Part shown: positions 25,546-34,984 of the stretch, one piece after another
Numbering within the stretch: the stretch's first letter is position 1
Layout: each line of letters begins with the position of its first letter
NCBI GenBank assembly: GCA_028023455.1
Contig: JAQFVV010006272.1
Coordinates: forward strand, 893,501-957,500
DNA: 64,000 nucleotides
Origin: Epiperipatus broadwayi
Lineage: Eukaryota > Onychophora > Udeonychophora > Euonychophora > Peripatidae
Reading direction: 5' to 3'
Notes under the pieces: model-generated
Told to the model about the DNA's origin: nothing
Database searches by the model: none
What the model saw: only the letters and a program-made list of their open reading frames with translations
Translations under genes and position numbers: made by a program

Positions 25546-25740
25546 TATTTGTAATTGGTTTACCCTAACATTTCAAATGTTGTCTAAGTGAAGGTTTATT
25601 CCATATATTATTTTTGTTGAAAGTAGCTGAGTGCAGTTTCAATTGCCAAAAGCACTAAACTACTGTCAACAAAATTAATATATGAAATAAACCTTTACTT
25701 AGCCAACATTTGAAACATTAAGTTAAATCAATTACAAATA
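25546..25740. repeat. 195-bp hairpin (89-bp arms, 17-nt loop)
   Basis: The left arm 25546-25634 (starts TATTTGTAATTGG, ends GAGTGC) and the right arm 25652-25740 (starts GCACTAAAC, ends CAATTACAAATA) are reverse complements over their full, equal length. By eye there are about a dozen mismatches and no gaps. The loop is 25635-25651. No terminal motif identifies a transposon family. It could be a foldback MITE or a transcribed hairpin in the receptor intron. Confidence 0.8.
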
Positions 25741-26049
25741 TAATCAATTATAAAGTTGTTCATAAAACTTTTATCAATAAGATTTGTCATCCCAAATCAA
25801 ATAATCCTCTTATGCATAAATTGGAAGAATTTAGAATATTTTTATTTAGAAATAATATTATGTACATTTCAAAGTTATAAATGATCCAATATTTAAATAT
25901 ATGCTAATGAATTATTGAATGTATAACAAAAGAAAGAAATTTTATATACATTATATAAATTTACACATAAAGATGGAGGAAGAAAAATATTGAAGAAAAA
26001 AACATGAATTTCATTACCATATATAAATATTAGAGTATATAGTATGATT

Positions 26050-26600
26050 ATTTTTTCTCATTTTAATGATGCAATATTGGATTAAATGCTGGATTACTTA
26101 TTCATGGAAAGATGCAATTGATAAAATCAACAAATGTAATATTTTATGTAAAGTGATGATGTGTCAATGTGAGTCCAGTTAAATTGGTAAGTTAAAATGT
26201 GTATTGAAAAAAAGAATTCATGAACACAAACTTATGCATAATAAATTGTAATGGTCTCTGGATATGTTTAAATCAGTATTTGCAAACATTCAGTTATTTG
26301 TAATAGAAATTTTTGTGTTAACAGTGTTGTATTTTATATGTGAAAAGTGATTTGAAGAAAAGAAAAATCAAAGTGGCATATTTTATAAATATAATAAACA
26401 TTTTATTAGATAAACAATATAGTTGTGTTAATATACATAAACCATGGAAAGTCACCATTCATGTGAAAACATTAATGTTATTTGATTTTAATGAGATTTT
26501 TGTTTTTAAAATTTTAACTGTAAAACAGTACTCAGGATAGTGGACATTGAATATTATAGAATTTATTTCAGAGTTTTTTGTTTTATATATAATTCTTTTA
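26050..26600 (+). mobile_element. Penelope-like element remnant (GIY-YIG endonuclease C-terminus)
   Basis: Forward-frame pieces ILCKVMMCQCESS, IGKLKCVLKKRIHEHKL (26140-26240) resemble the GIY-YIG endonuclease pattern VYKV.C.C...YIG.TKR.LK.RI.EHK of Penelope-like elements. Downstream, an open stretch (26340-26540) reads LKKRKIKVAYFINI and LLDKQYSCVNIHKPWK, the part that follows the endonuclease. The same downstream block, diverged, recurs at 48420-48693. Stops interrupt the endonuclease. No reverse transcriptase is recognisable upstream, so this is a 3' fragment. The call depends on motif recall and could be wrong in detail. Confidence 0.5.
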
Positions 26601-28554
26601 ATATATATAAATAATCAGGAAATAATATCTTTTTCATTCATAATGTATGGAATATTCATTGTTTGGTCACCATATCAAATCCTGCATATGCTTACATTTT
26701 GGGATCCATCCTTATAAGCTGTCTGAAATCCAACTAATCATCCATGTATATATAACAATTATCCATAACATCTTAATAACAATGACTTAACAGATTTGAT
26801 GCTGTGATTTTTTTCAAGAAATCAATCTACTTTTGACATGGTTAAACACTGACCAAGGCAGAATAATTTCAATAGATTTTTATTAATTAAACCTTGATTA
26901 AGAAATCTAATATAAAAAATGTAATTAATAAATTAAATATGAAATTGATGTTCCATTCCAATCACAGTACTTAAAACATTCATTATTTGGTTGCCATATG
27001 ATGTGGGCGATCAGACATGATCCGAACAATTGATGCAAAGTAATTTGTCAATTTTTTCACTTGGTATAGTGGCTTTATGAAGAATATTATATGAATTTAT
27101 GATAGAGAGAACATCATTTTCTGATTGATTACATATATTTCTAAGTAATAATTTATTAATTATTTATTTTAATGTCATATTTTTTAAAGAAAGTTTAATT
27201 AATAAAAATGAATTTAAATAATCATAGTTGATTCCGATTTGGTCATGTTGTACTATGGGGATTTATTGAATATTCAATATTCAGCACCAAGTTGTTTAAA
27301 TTATTAGAACTAAAACAGGTTATTATACTTTCGTCAATGTTTTTAAACATTTTAGGCAGCTAATAACAATGAATCTCACAACATGTACACTTATGCAAAG
27401 TGATTTTTATTTTTCTACATGATAATAAATGTTTTGTACATTATAATTGAAGAGAATATCATTTTCAGAATGATTACACGTCTTTCTAGATGCATATGAA
27501 GACAAATTGAGATAACTAATAAAAAAAATGCAATGGTAAAAGGGTAACATTTGATCAGATTGTCATTTATTTTAGCAATCTCAAATTTAGAACTATATTA
27601 GAACATAACAAAGCCCTTATTGTGAAATATTGTCCAATCCTTATACTTACACAAATAATATATATTTATAAAGTCTCAAATGTGTGAAATATTTTAATAA
27701 CACCATAACAAAAATATTCATTTCTTTATTTTAAATGTTGTTTTGCTAATAATAACTTTCAATTCAATTAAATTATATTGATTTTATATATTTTTATAAT
27801 TAATTGGATTTTTTTTTATTGTAAACACTGTTTGTTTTAAATTAAATAGTCTGTTAAATCAAAGAATATTGAAAAAAAAAAAATCAAAAAATTAATTAAA
27901 AAAAAGCTTGAGGATTTGTTTATTTACTTTAAAAATTTTAATTTATTTGAAGAACGATAAGATGTAGCATAAACTTAGAGTATATATATATATATATCAA
28001 CACCATCATCATTTCAACCATTATCAATCCACTATAAGATGAAAGTCTCTCCAGATTCAATCCAGTTTTTTTGGACTGTAGCCTCTTTTCTCATCACACT
28101 AACAAACTTCCTTAGTTCATTCATCCATCTTACATGTGTTTACTTTCTAGGACTTTTACAATCTTTCGGGGTTCAATTTAAAACTTCAACTGATAACCAT
28201 TTCATTTCCATTTGTCTCTTCTTCGTTTCAATGATATTAATGATATCTTTTTATTTTTCACCCATTTGTTTCGGTTTTGATCTCTACTTGTTACTCCTAA
28301 ACATATATCTCTATATATCATCACATAGTCTTAAAACTCTATATTACTTTTCTCTTAAGTGTTCATGATTCACATACATAAGAATTAGCAAAACAAATAT
28401 ATTAAAAACCTCCTTTTTAAATACATTGGTCATATTTCCTTTTAATATTGAATTATTTCTACCAAATGCATTACATACATATTTAAATTTATGACTAATT
28501 TCATTCATTTTGATAATATCTATATTAATAATCTAAACAAGGTATTTGTGATTA

Positions 28555-29877
28555 CACCCGGGTCTCGTTTATGCAGATTTTTTAAATGCGATTTTGAAGT
28601 TATGCGAGTCATGTTTCTTCTTAATATCTTTGAATGTGGTTTTCTTTTATGCAATAAAAATTATTAGATTAGAATAATGTGTGATTACTTTAAATATTAT
28701 AAATTTTGTGCACTCACACATCATATTTAAAGTAGAACATTATCAGAGTTCAACTTCCATCTAATAATTTCAATATTGGCAGCACTTTATAATAGTACTG
28801 TAATAAATTTTATGCAATAAAAAAGTCCATAATTCACTTAAAATCAGGATTTTCCCATTTTATATACACACATTAAATTTTACAAGATTATAATGTAAAT
28901 CTGTTTAAACATTATAGATACCTATAGTATGCATGTTGTTGTTTTTACATTTTAAATCACATTCTAGTTTTGCTTTTTAAAAAAAGTACATAATCAATTT
29001 ATCATTGTGTCCACAAGTTTATTTTTAAAAGGTGAGTAACAGTGGTGGGCACAATTAAATTTGACAATTAAAAATTAAAATCTGATTTTTAATTGTAATT
29101 AATAATTTAAATCTTATGTAATGTGATCTGAAATTAATGTGATGTGAAACAATGAAATTTGATTTTTAAATAGAATTGAAAATTAAAAAATTAAAGACAA
29201 AAATAAGAATTTAATTTTTAATTGTTAGTTTTAATTAAATTTTGCCCAACAGTGGTGAGTAGATGTCTTTTTATTATCATAAGTCTAAGTTCTTATTTTT
29301 ATTTTAAACTTTTAGTTTACCCTAATGGAGAGGGAAAAAACACCCAAGAAAGGGAATTTCTTTGGAAACAAAAATTTCAATTTTAGAATGCTTAGCGACA
29401 GGGGAAGGATCAACAGCGATTGGAAAACATTTTAGTTTGGGCAAGTCCACTATAAAATCAATTAAAGAAATGAAGTTGGCACTATCTGTATTTCTTTTTG
29501 TGACGAATCTGATGTCTTACTAGTTCATAAACAACCATGCATATCGTCAAATAGAGATTAATGATTAATGTATAAAAAAATGTAAAATATTGTAAATTAC
29601 ACATAAAAATATAGTTTTGAATAAAATCAAATACTGTAGTTAATAAAAAAAATTTGTCTTGTATCAATTTTTTTCAAATTTGAAATTTTTTTTAGTCCTA
29701 TTTTATTTCCTTATTTTTTTTTTATGCAAATTTTAAAGTAATTTTACATTGCTGCTTTGCTTTTATGCGATTTTTGAAAATTGCAGTATGTATCTCCCAT
29801 TTTTCAAGGTGTGTTAAGTCTATTTTTGTGTGCATTTTCTGAGGAATCCATATACCACATAAAATGAGACCCAAGAG
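28555..29877 (+). mobile_element. pogo/Tigger-like DNA transposon, deleted copy, inserted in RTE copy 2
   Basis: The left end CACCCGGGTCTCGTTTATGC and the right end, reversed, CTCTTGGGTCTCATTTTATG are terminal inverted repeats. TA flanks the element on both sides (28553-28554 and 29878-29879), the target preferred by the pogo/Tigger/mariner superfamily. At about 29347-29475 (+) a frame reads ISLETKISILECL, ATGEGSTAIGKHFSLGKST and IKSIKEMK. This matches the N-terminal CENP-B/psq-type helix-turn-helix of Tigger transposases (LSLEEKL.II..LE.GES...IA..YGVGKSTI..I.K). The DDE catalytic domain is absent. The copy includes a later 201-bp MITE. A second copy in the opposite orientation is at 57279-58230. 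Confidence 0.82.
29047..29247. mobile_element. 201-bp MITE with 9-bp TSD nested in the Tigger-like element
   Basis: Flanked on both sides by AACAGTGGT (29038-29046 and 29248-29256). The ends are inverted: GGGCACAATTAAATTTGAC against, reversed, GGGCAAAATTTAATTAAAAC, and both continue into AACAATTAAAAATTAAA-like sequence. Non-coding. A 9-bp duplication suggests a Mutator-type transposase acting in trans, but the terminal sequence alone does not prove the superfamily. Confidence 0.78.
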
Positions 29878-31495
29878 TATTAACTTTTTTCTATTTCATG
29901 ATTACTAACCTTTATTTTCTTCTTCTGAGAAATAAACATGATTTAAATCTTTTTGGTATTTATCTTTATTCCTACTTTCATCTAATAACTTTGCAAAATT
30001 TTCTGAAATTGTGAATCATTATTTCAAAAACAATCCATATCTTTGTATTCTTTTAATTTCCTATTTTAATAGTTCTTATAAAATTCCTGCAAAATCACAT
30101 CTCATTCCTGTCATCCAAATCAAATTTATCCACAGTACTTTCATCTCTTCCTCTCTCTATTTAATCAATTCTAGCATTTCAATATCTTCTGAAACTTTTA
30201 AAATATTGTTTAATGTTATCAAAATCACTTTTTACCTCTACATTAAAATCCCCTATTTCTTCATTACAATGAGAACTTGTTGAGACATAAACCTAAATTA
30301 TATGCATTCATTATCAGCCATTAGGTTGAATAACTAATGTTGTTACTCTGATTGTTATACCATTAATCTGCACAATTTTGTTTTTCCACTTTTTATTTAT
30401 AATAAATCCTAGTTATGCTTCAATAGCTGGGTCTTTATAGTAAAAGTATTTGTCTACACTTCAAATCAATTAACTTTTAATCTTTTCTTCTAACTTCACA
30501 AAGATGAACAACACCCCATTTAATATTAAACAGTTCTCCTTTCAACTCACATTACTTTCTTTCTCTTGAAAGTAATCTGCAGTTGTTAAGTAGCAAAATA
30601 AAATTTCATAAGTCATCCACAATACAGGACATCAACTGTTGTCTTTCCTGACAACTTTACAACCTACTAAGAATAAAATCATAATTTAGTTTTGTTTTTC
30701 ATGATTGTAAATATTTAATAAAAAATAATACATTTATTCTTCTTTAAATAAATCAGCAACTGAGAATAAAAATCATAATAATTTTTGCTTTAAAATTCAG
30801 ATGTAAAAAACAATACCTCAACATGCTAGCTGACAAACAGCAATCATCTATCTAAGTTTGTTTACCACATGAACAATGGAATAGCTTTTAGGAATTACCC
30901 TGCTCATTTTCTCTAAGACCTCAAAGATAATCAAAAGGTTTTTTTTCAATTAACAACAAATCAGATTGTGTTTTATATAGATATATAAAAAAATACAAAT
31001 TAATATTAATCACTCTAATCAAATTATTGACAATCTATTACTTTATTTATAATTACTAGTTTAGCATTAGTTAGGATTGTATTCTTTATGTAAAGGTATG
31101 CATGTGTACATTTTGAATGCAATAATCTAATGCAGACATGTCTTATCTAATTCTGCATTTATTTAAATCAATATATTCAAATGACATACTTTGCATTGAC
31201 CAAATAGTCTATATTTACATATGGTATTGCAGTGTTGAAAAAAAAACCCTAAAGAGTTGAAGAGAAAAATTAAAGGATGAGTTTTGTGAGATCCAATCTA
31301 TTGCGACATCTTGCAGTGCTAAATTTTAATATTTTCTGGCAAAGTTATTCATGAAAAATCTCAACATCTTGTATAATTATAGCTCTTTTTTGCATTCTAT
31401 CACCAGACTTATATCCCCATTTCAAGCAATTAATATTGAATCACTTTACAGTGACTTTAAAATAATTTTTATAAATGTAATCACATCTGTGCTTC

Positions 31496-31560
31496 CTGCA
31501 GTTGTCCCGGGTTAGCGAGTTAGCTTGCCGGACGATGCTATGACACATGTGAAAAAAAAA
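31496..31560 (+). mobile_element. 5'-truncated SINE fragment
   Basis: Contains the same 3' portion as the SINE at 2782-2885: CAGTTGTCCCGGGTTAGCGAG, then GATGCTATGACAC and an A-run. It has lost the A-box half of the tRNA head. It lies in the opposite orientation to the first copy and no clear target duplication was seen. Confidence 0.65.
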
Positions 31561-31725
31561 CAAATATGTTTCAGAATTAAATTATATATCATCACTTTAT
31601 TTGCTTAATTCAAATGTGTGAATGTATGACTGTCTACCATAATTTATTTCTTTAAAGTAAATAATTTTTATTAAGACAATAAAGCTGAGAACTCAGGGTT
31701 ATATAATAAGTTTATAAATGTAGAT

Positions 31726-31837
31726 GATAATAATCAACCCTTAAGCTATCCAAGGTCTCAACCTGCAGTCAAGGTTAAAGGAGTTGCCTTGACTGCAGGT
31801 TAAGATTGTTGATAGCTAAGGGTTGATTGTTATTATT
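31726..31837. repeat. Short perfect-loop hairpin (about 50-bp arms)
   Basis: The left arm 31726-31774 (AATCAACCCTTAAGCTATC...CCTGCAGTCAAGG) and right arm 31787-31837 (CCTTGACTGCAGG...GATAGCTAAGGGTTGATT) are reverse complements around a 12-nt loop, with a few mismatches and one small gap. No family recognised. Confidence 0.8.
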
Positions 31838-32183
31838 AAATAATTATTAAACAAAATAATAATTTGTAAAATCATCATTAAGATAAATATGAAATAATTT
31901 ACTCTTTTTATAAAATTGTCTTTTTTCAAACCTAACATCTTAGGAACACATAAAAAAAAACCTATCACATTTTTCTTTCTCTTTTTTATATGTATTATTA
32001 AAGTATTTCTTGAAACCAAATGTTTATCCTAGATTATTCATTTGACTGGAAATAACATGTTTGATTAAGAAAAAAGAACTAAAATCTAATAAGCATAAAG
32101 CTGTTTATAATACTATATTCCTTAGAGTCAAAAAATTTCTCTTCTGAAAGATCTCAAACCTTACTACACATGTCAAAGTATAA

Positions 32184-33290
32184 ACTTTACATTAAACATG
32201 GCTCAATATATATGTAAACAAAGGGAGTAAACCACCCTCCCCCAGGTTATAACTTAAATGCATGCTAAATGTTGAACAAAGGATCAACAATAGAATGAAA
32301 TCCACCTCTTCTTGGTAACTGATGTTTATAAGCATACCTTTGTCAACACTGTTGGTAATTCAGAATGAAATTAATTTATCAACCAGATGAAATATGGCAC
32401 TTAAGAGTTATTAAATTCATAATTAACTATACAAGGCTGGAGACAGCATTTCACTTTTAACACCTTGATTGTAATAATTAAATAATATAGCCTTATAAAT
32501 GTCAGAGAAACCAAGAATAGGTGTATTCCAGGGGTCCCTAACCATATGACCACGGGCACCATGGCACCTGCAGACCATTTTACGTGTGCCCGCCACTATC
32601 GGAACACGATAAAAAATTATTTATCTGATACAAATAAATTTAATTTTTAAAATTTCTTTTAAATTATTGTATTATATTGTAATCAAATTGTAGGGCATAC
32701 TATACTTTTACAGCGTAAAAATATAAATGTTAATTATATGTTAAAATTTTATTTTTGAAATAAATATATTTTTGTACATTATGTGTATTATTAACAATAT
32801 CCAACTATAAATTTACATTGAAAAAATAAATGGTGCCTGCCATCTGGTTGAAAAAAATAAATGGTGCCCGCCACCTGGCCGGTATTATAGAATGTGCTCT
32901 TAAGTGCAAAAAGGTTGGGGATCCCTAGTGTATTCATTCTATTCTTGATTTGTTGTTTAATATTTAGAGTACTTTTAAGTCATAGCCTGGGGAAGGTTGA
33001 TTTATTCCCTTTGTCTATATATACATTGAGCTACGTTTATTTTAAACTTTACATATTAAATCTTGTTTAATTATTACAATCCAGGTGTTAAAAGAGAGAT
33101 GCTGTCTCGTTTTGTATAATTAATTATGAGTTTAATAACTCTTTTGATTGATAAATTACTTTCATTCTGAATTGTCAACAACGTTGACAAAAATATAGTT
33201 ATAAACATCAGTGCTACCAAGAATAGGTGGATTAATTCTATTCTTGATCCTTTGTTCAACGTTTAGAGTGCTTTTATGTCGAAGTATAGT
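32184..33290. repeat. Inverted array of a tandem repeat unit, split by a hAT MITE
   Basis: Three sequence blocks recur. A contains CTCAATATATATGTAAACAAAGGG...CCAGG. M contains GAACAAAGGATCAACAATAGAATG...TTCTTGGTAACTGATGTTTATAA. C contains CAGAATGAA...TTTTAACACC.TGATTGTAATAATTAAA. On the + strand the left half reads A-M-C (about 32200-32490). On the minus strand the right half reads M-C-A-M (33262 down to 32936, the last M reaching across the MITE to about 32495). The array is thus a circularly permuted tandem in inverted orientation. M itself is partly palindromic (CAAGAATAG...CTATTCTTG). Unknown family; the arrangement resembles the pseudo-LTRs of Penelope-like elements, but no coding part is attached. 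Confidence 0.65.
32529..32927. mobile_element. Non-autonomous hAT (Charlie-like) MITE, 399 bp, 8-bp TSD
   Basis: The left end CAGGGGTCCCTAACC and the right end, reversed, TAGGGATCCCCAACCTTTTT are hAT-type terminal repeats. The 8-mer GTGTATTC flanks both sides exactly (32521-32528 and 32928-32935). The interior is non-coding and includes an internal repeat AAATGGTGCC(T/C)GCCA(T/C)CTGG near 32829-32878 in two tandem copies. It interrupts the M block of the surrounding inverted array, so it is younger than the array. Confidence 0.87.
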
Positions 33291-34319
33291 ATATATTTTA
33301 GGAAATACTATATTTCCTTCAAATTTAAAAAGACAAAACCAAAAGAAGAACGAGTTAACCTAATTTATTTGGGAACGTATAAGTAATTAACTTCCTGAAC
33401 ACTTATTTGGTACTATTTTTACTTTTCAAGAAGTTGCGAATCGGAAAATTACTTCCAAATTAGAAATGTTAATAATAGTTTGGTGTTATACTGTTTCTAA
33501 GTTTATAATATGCATTGTGGAAATATGTACATCTATATTTCTTTATACAAGTTTTTTTATTTTAAATTTATATATAGAGCCTGAAATAATTTTTAAGAAA
33601 AACATCACACTGTCCAAAAATGTTGCTCTAATTATATACATCTATTTAGAAACAAACCTCCTTAAAGAAATTCATTCAGCGCCGGATCTTAGTCTTATTT
33701 TAGTTTTAAAAAATATTGTAGGAAATACTTTTTTAAAAAAAGTTAGCAGGATACCTTATTATTACTGTATTAAATTCGTAGTTATATTTCAATTTAGAAC
33801 TTTCTTTAAATTTTTCCGTTGCAGTAACAATTACGATAATAATTAACATGTTATTTTAATTTTAACTATGTAATCGCGTATTTGGGAATTTCAGTCATGT
33901 GTAATTATTTATAATTTTATTTTAAAACTTTCTCAAGTAGTCTATTAAGACTCACAGTCTTTCTTTTTTTATGATTATAAAGAAAAGTTTCAACTTAATC
34001 ATTTTTAATCAAATCACTCATTTTGGCTATGTTTCTATTTAATGAACCGAGAGCAAAACACACTTATTCACATCCATAACACATTCCTAATAGTATTCAC
34101 GTGCCTCGGCAGCATGGAAGCTTATTTATATAAATTGTATAAAATAGAAATTTGAAATATTAAAAAGAAAAATTAAACGTTCGGGAGCATTTGAGATATG
34201 GGTGAAAAATAGACGATTTGGATAAGAGAATATTAAAAAAGTGCATAAAAATCTATTACTAGAAAAAACTAAGAAGACAGAGAATAAATAAATATATTTG
34301 AATGATTAGCCTCTCAGGA

Positions 34320-34405
34320 AGGCAAATGCAACCAGTTGATCTTCAATCCAGACATCTTTAGTTCTCCAGTCCATCATTCTATCACTATGCTAATGCACAC
34401 AAGAT
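34320..34405 (-). repeat. Possible degenerate tRNA-like repeat
   Basis: On the minus strand TGCATTAGCATAGTGATAG has A-box-like spacing, and TGGATTGAAGATC about 45 nt downstream is B-box-like. The pattern resembles 17670-17762 at a few positions only. Weak call. Confidence 0.28.
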
Positions 34406-34596
34406 GGAGAAGAATAAATGAAACATAAGAGAATTAAGAAATAATGAGAACTATTTTAGAAAAGATTGTAAATAATAATAAAAAAAGATATTAAAAGTAA
34501 AAATAATTCCAGAAATTTGATGAAGAGGTCTGTTTGAAAAAAAATGGTCTAAAGTGATACTATATTTCTTTAGAATAATGATTGAATATATATATG

Positions 34597-34620
34597 CTTG
34601 GGTATGATATATATATATAT

Positions 34621-34664
<44 letters not shown>
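34597..34664. repeat. (TA)n microsatellite close to the 45-bp receptor exon
   Basis: About 68 bp of TA repeats with one AG interruption near 34621, ending about 70 bp before the acceptor of the exon at 34733. Likely length-variable. Confidence 0.95.
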
Positions 34665-34667
<3 letters not shown>

Positions 34668-34732
34668 TGAGTCTGTTCATGTATGTATGTATAGATTACT
34701 TGGTTTAAGAATTATGCATTATTATTTTGTAG

Positions 34733-34777
34733 GATGAGAAGAATCAAATTATGACCACTAATGTGTGGATTCGTCAA
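34733..34777 (+). CDS. nAChRalpha: nAChR alpha-type subunit, 45-bp loop D exon
   Basis: Fifteen codons, DEKNQIMTTNVWIRQ (residues 47-61), flanked by TTTTGTAG and GTAAGT. This short exon is conserved in position and size in arthropod nAChR genes and encodes beta strand 2 with loop D of the complementary face of the binding site. Trp58 is the conserved loop D tryptophan. Arg60, two residues on, is unusual: insect alpha1-4-type subunits generally have Glu there (WVEQ), whereas insect beta1 has Arg at the equivalent column. Both boundaries fall between codons. Introns of about 16 and 11 kb on either side make this an easily skipped exon, but skipping would preserve the frame while destroying part of the ligand site. 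Confidence 0.93.
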
Positions 34778-34984
34778 GTAAGTTATTTTTAATAATATTT
34801 GATGTTTAAATCTGCCTTTACAATAACTTTACAAATGTTATATATATATTGAAAATTATGGAAAATATAAAAAATTTTGATAAACCTACTTACTTGTTAA
34901 TTTAACAATTTTATGGATCTTAAAGTTTTCTTTAATCTCAAGTCTCATAAAGATAATTTTCCATCAAGATGTATTATGGATTTT

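Larger units (their letters stand above)
27980..30975 (-). mobile_element. RTE-clade LINE, decayed copy 2, interrupted and internally deleted
   Basis: 27991-28554 aligns by eye with 36378-36960 (3' end of RTE copy 1: same CCATTATCAATCCACT and CTCTCCA landmarks). 29880-30090 continues that alignment (36965-37210), and about 30150-30975 matches 38760-39640, the endonuclease and 5' end. About 1.5 kb of the reverse transcriptase region between these is missing. The copy is interrupted at 28555-29877 by a Tigger-like transposon. All RTE copies here lie on the minus strand, opposite to the receptor. No usable reading frame remains. The tract TATATATAT next to the 3' end is typical of these copies. 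Confidence 0.78.
18443..34732 (+). other. Intron of the nAChR gene (about 16.3 kb)
   Basis: GT-AG intron (GTAAGA...TTTTGTAG) between the exons encoding LSQLIDI and DEKNQIMTTN. It carries a possible tRNA-like repeat, a 195-bp hairpin, a Penelope-like fragment, an RTE copy with nested insertions, a SINE fragment, an inverted repeat array with a hAT MITE, and a (TA)n tract close to its 3' end. The parts 18443-20080, 20165-23490, 23530-25540, 26600-27980, 30980-31490 and 33291-34320 show no recognisable feature; the 126-codon frame at 33466-33846 is unrecognised. Confidence 0.85.

Noticed and set aside
26640-27560. Possible 260-310-bp tandem units sharing TATTCATTGTTTGGTCACCA-like text
   Set aside because: Only one short stretch per unit aligns by eye; not distinguishable from chance without a dot plot.
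28039-28368. 109-codon hydrophobic plus-strand frame
   Set aside because: Lies antisense in RTE copy 2 and matches the antisense of the 36.4-kb RTE end, not a membrane protein gene.
33466-33846. 126-codon plus-strand frame
   Set aside because: Ile/Phe/Leu/Lys-rich, no motif and no splice context; expected by chance at this A+T content.
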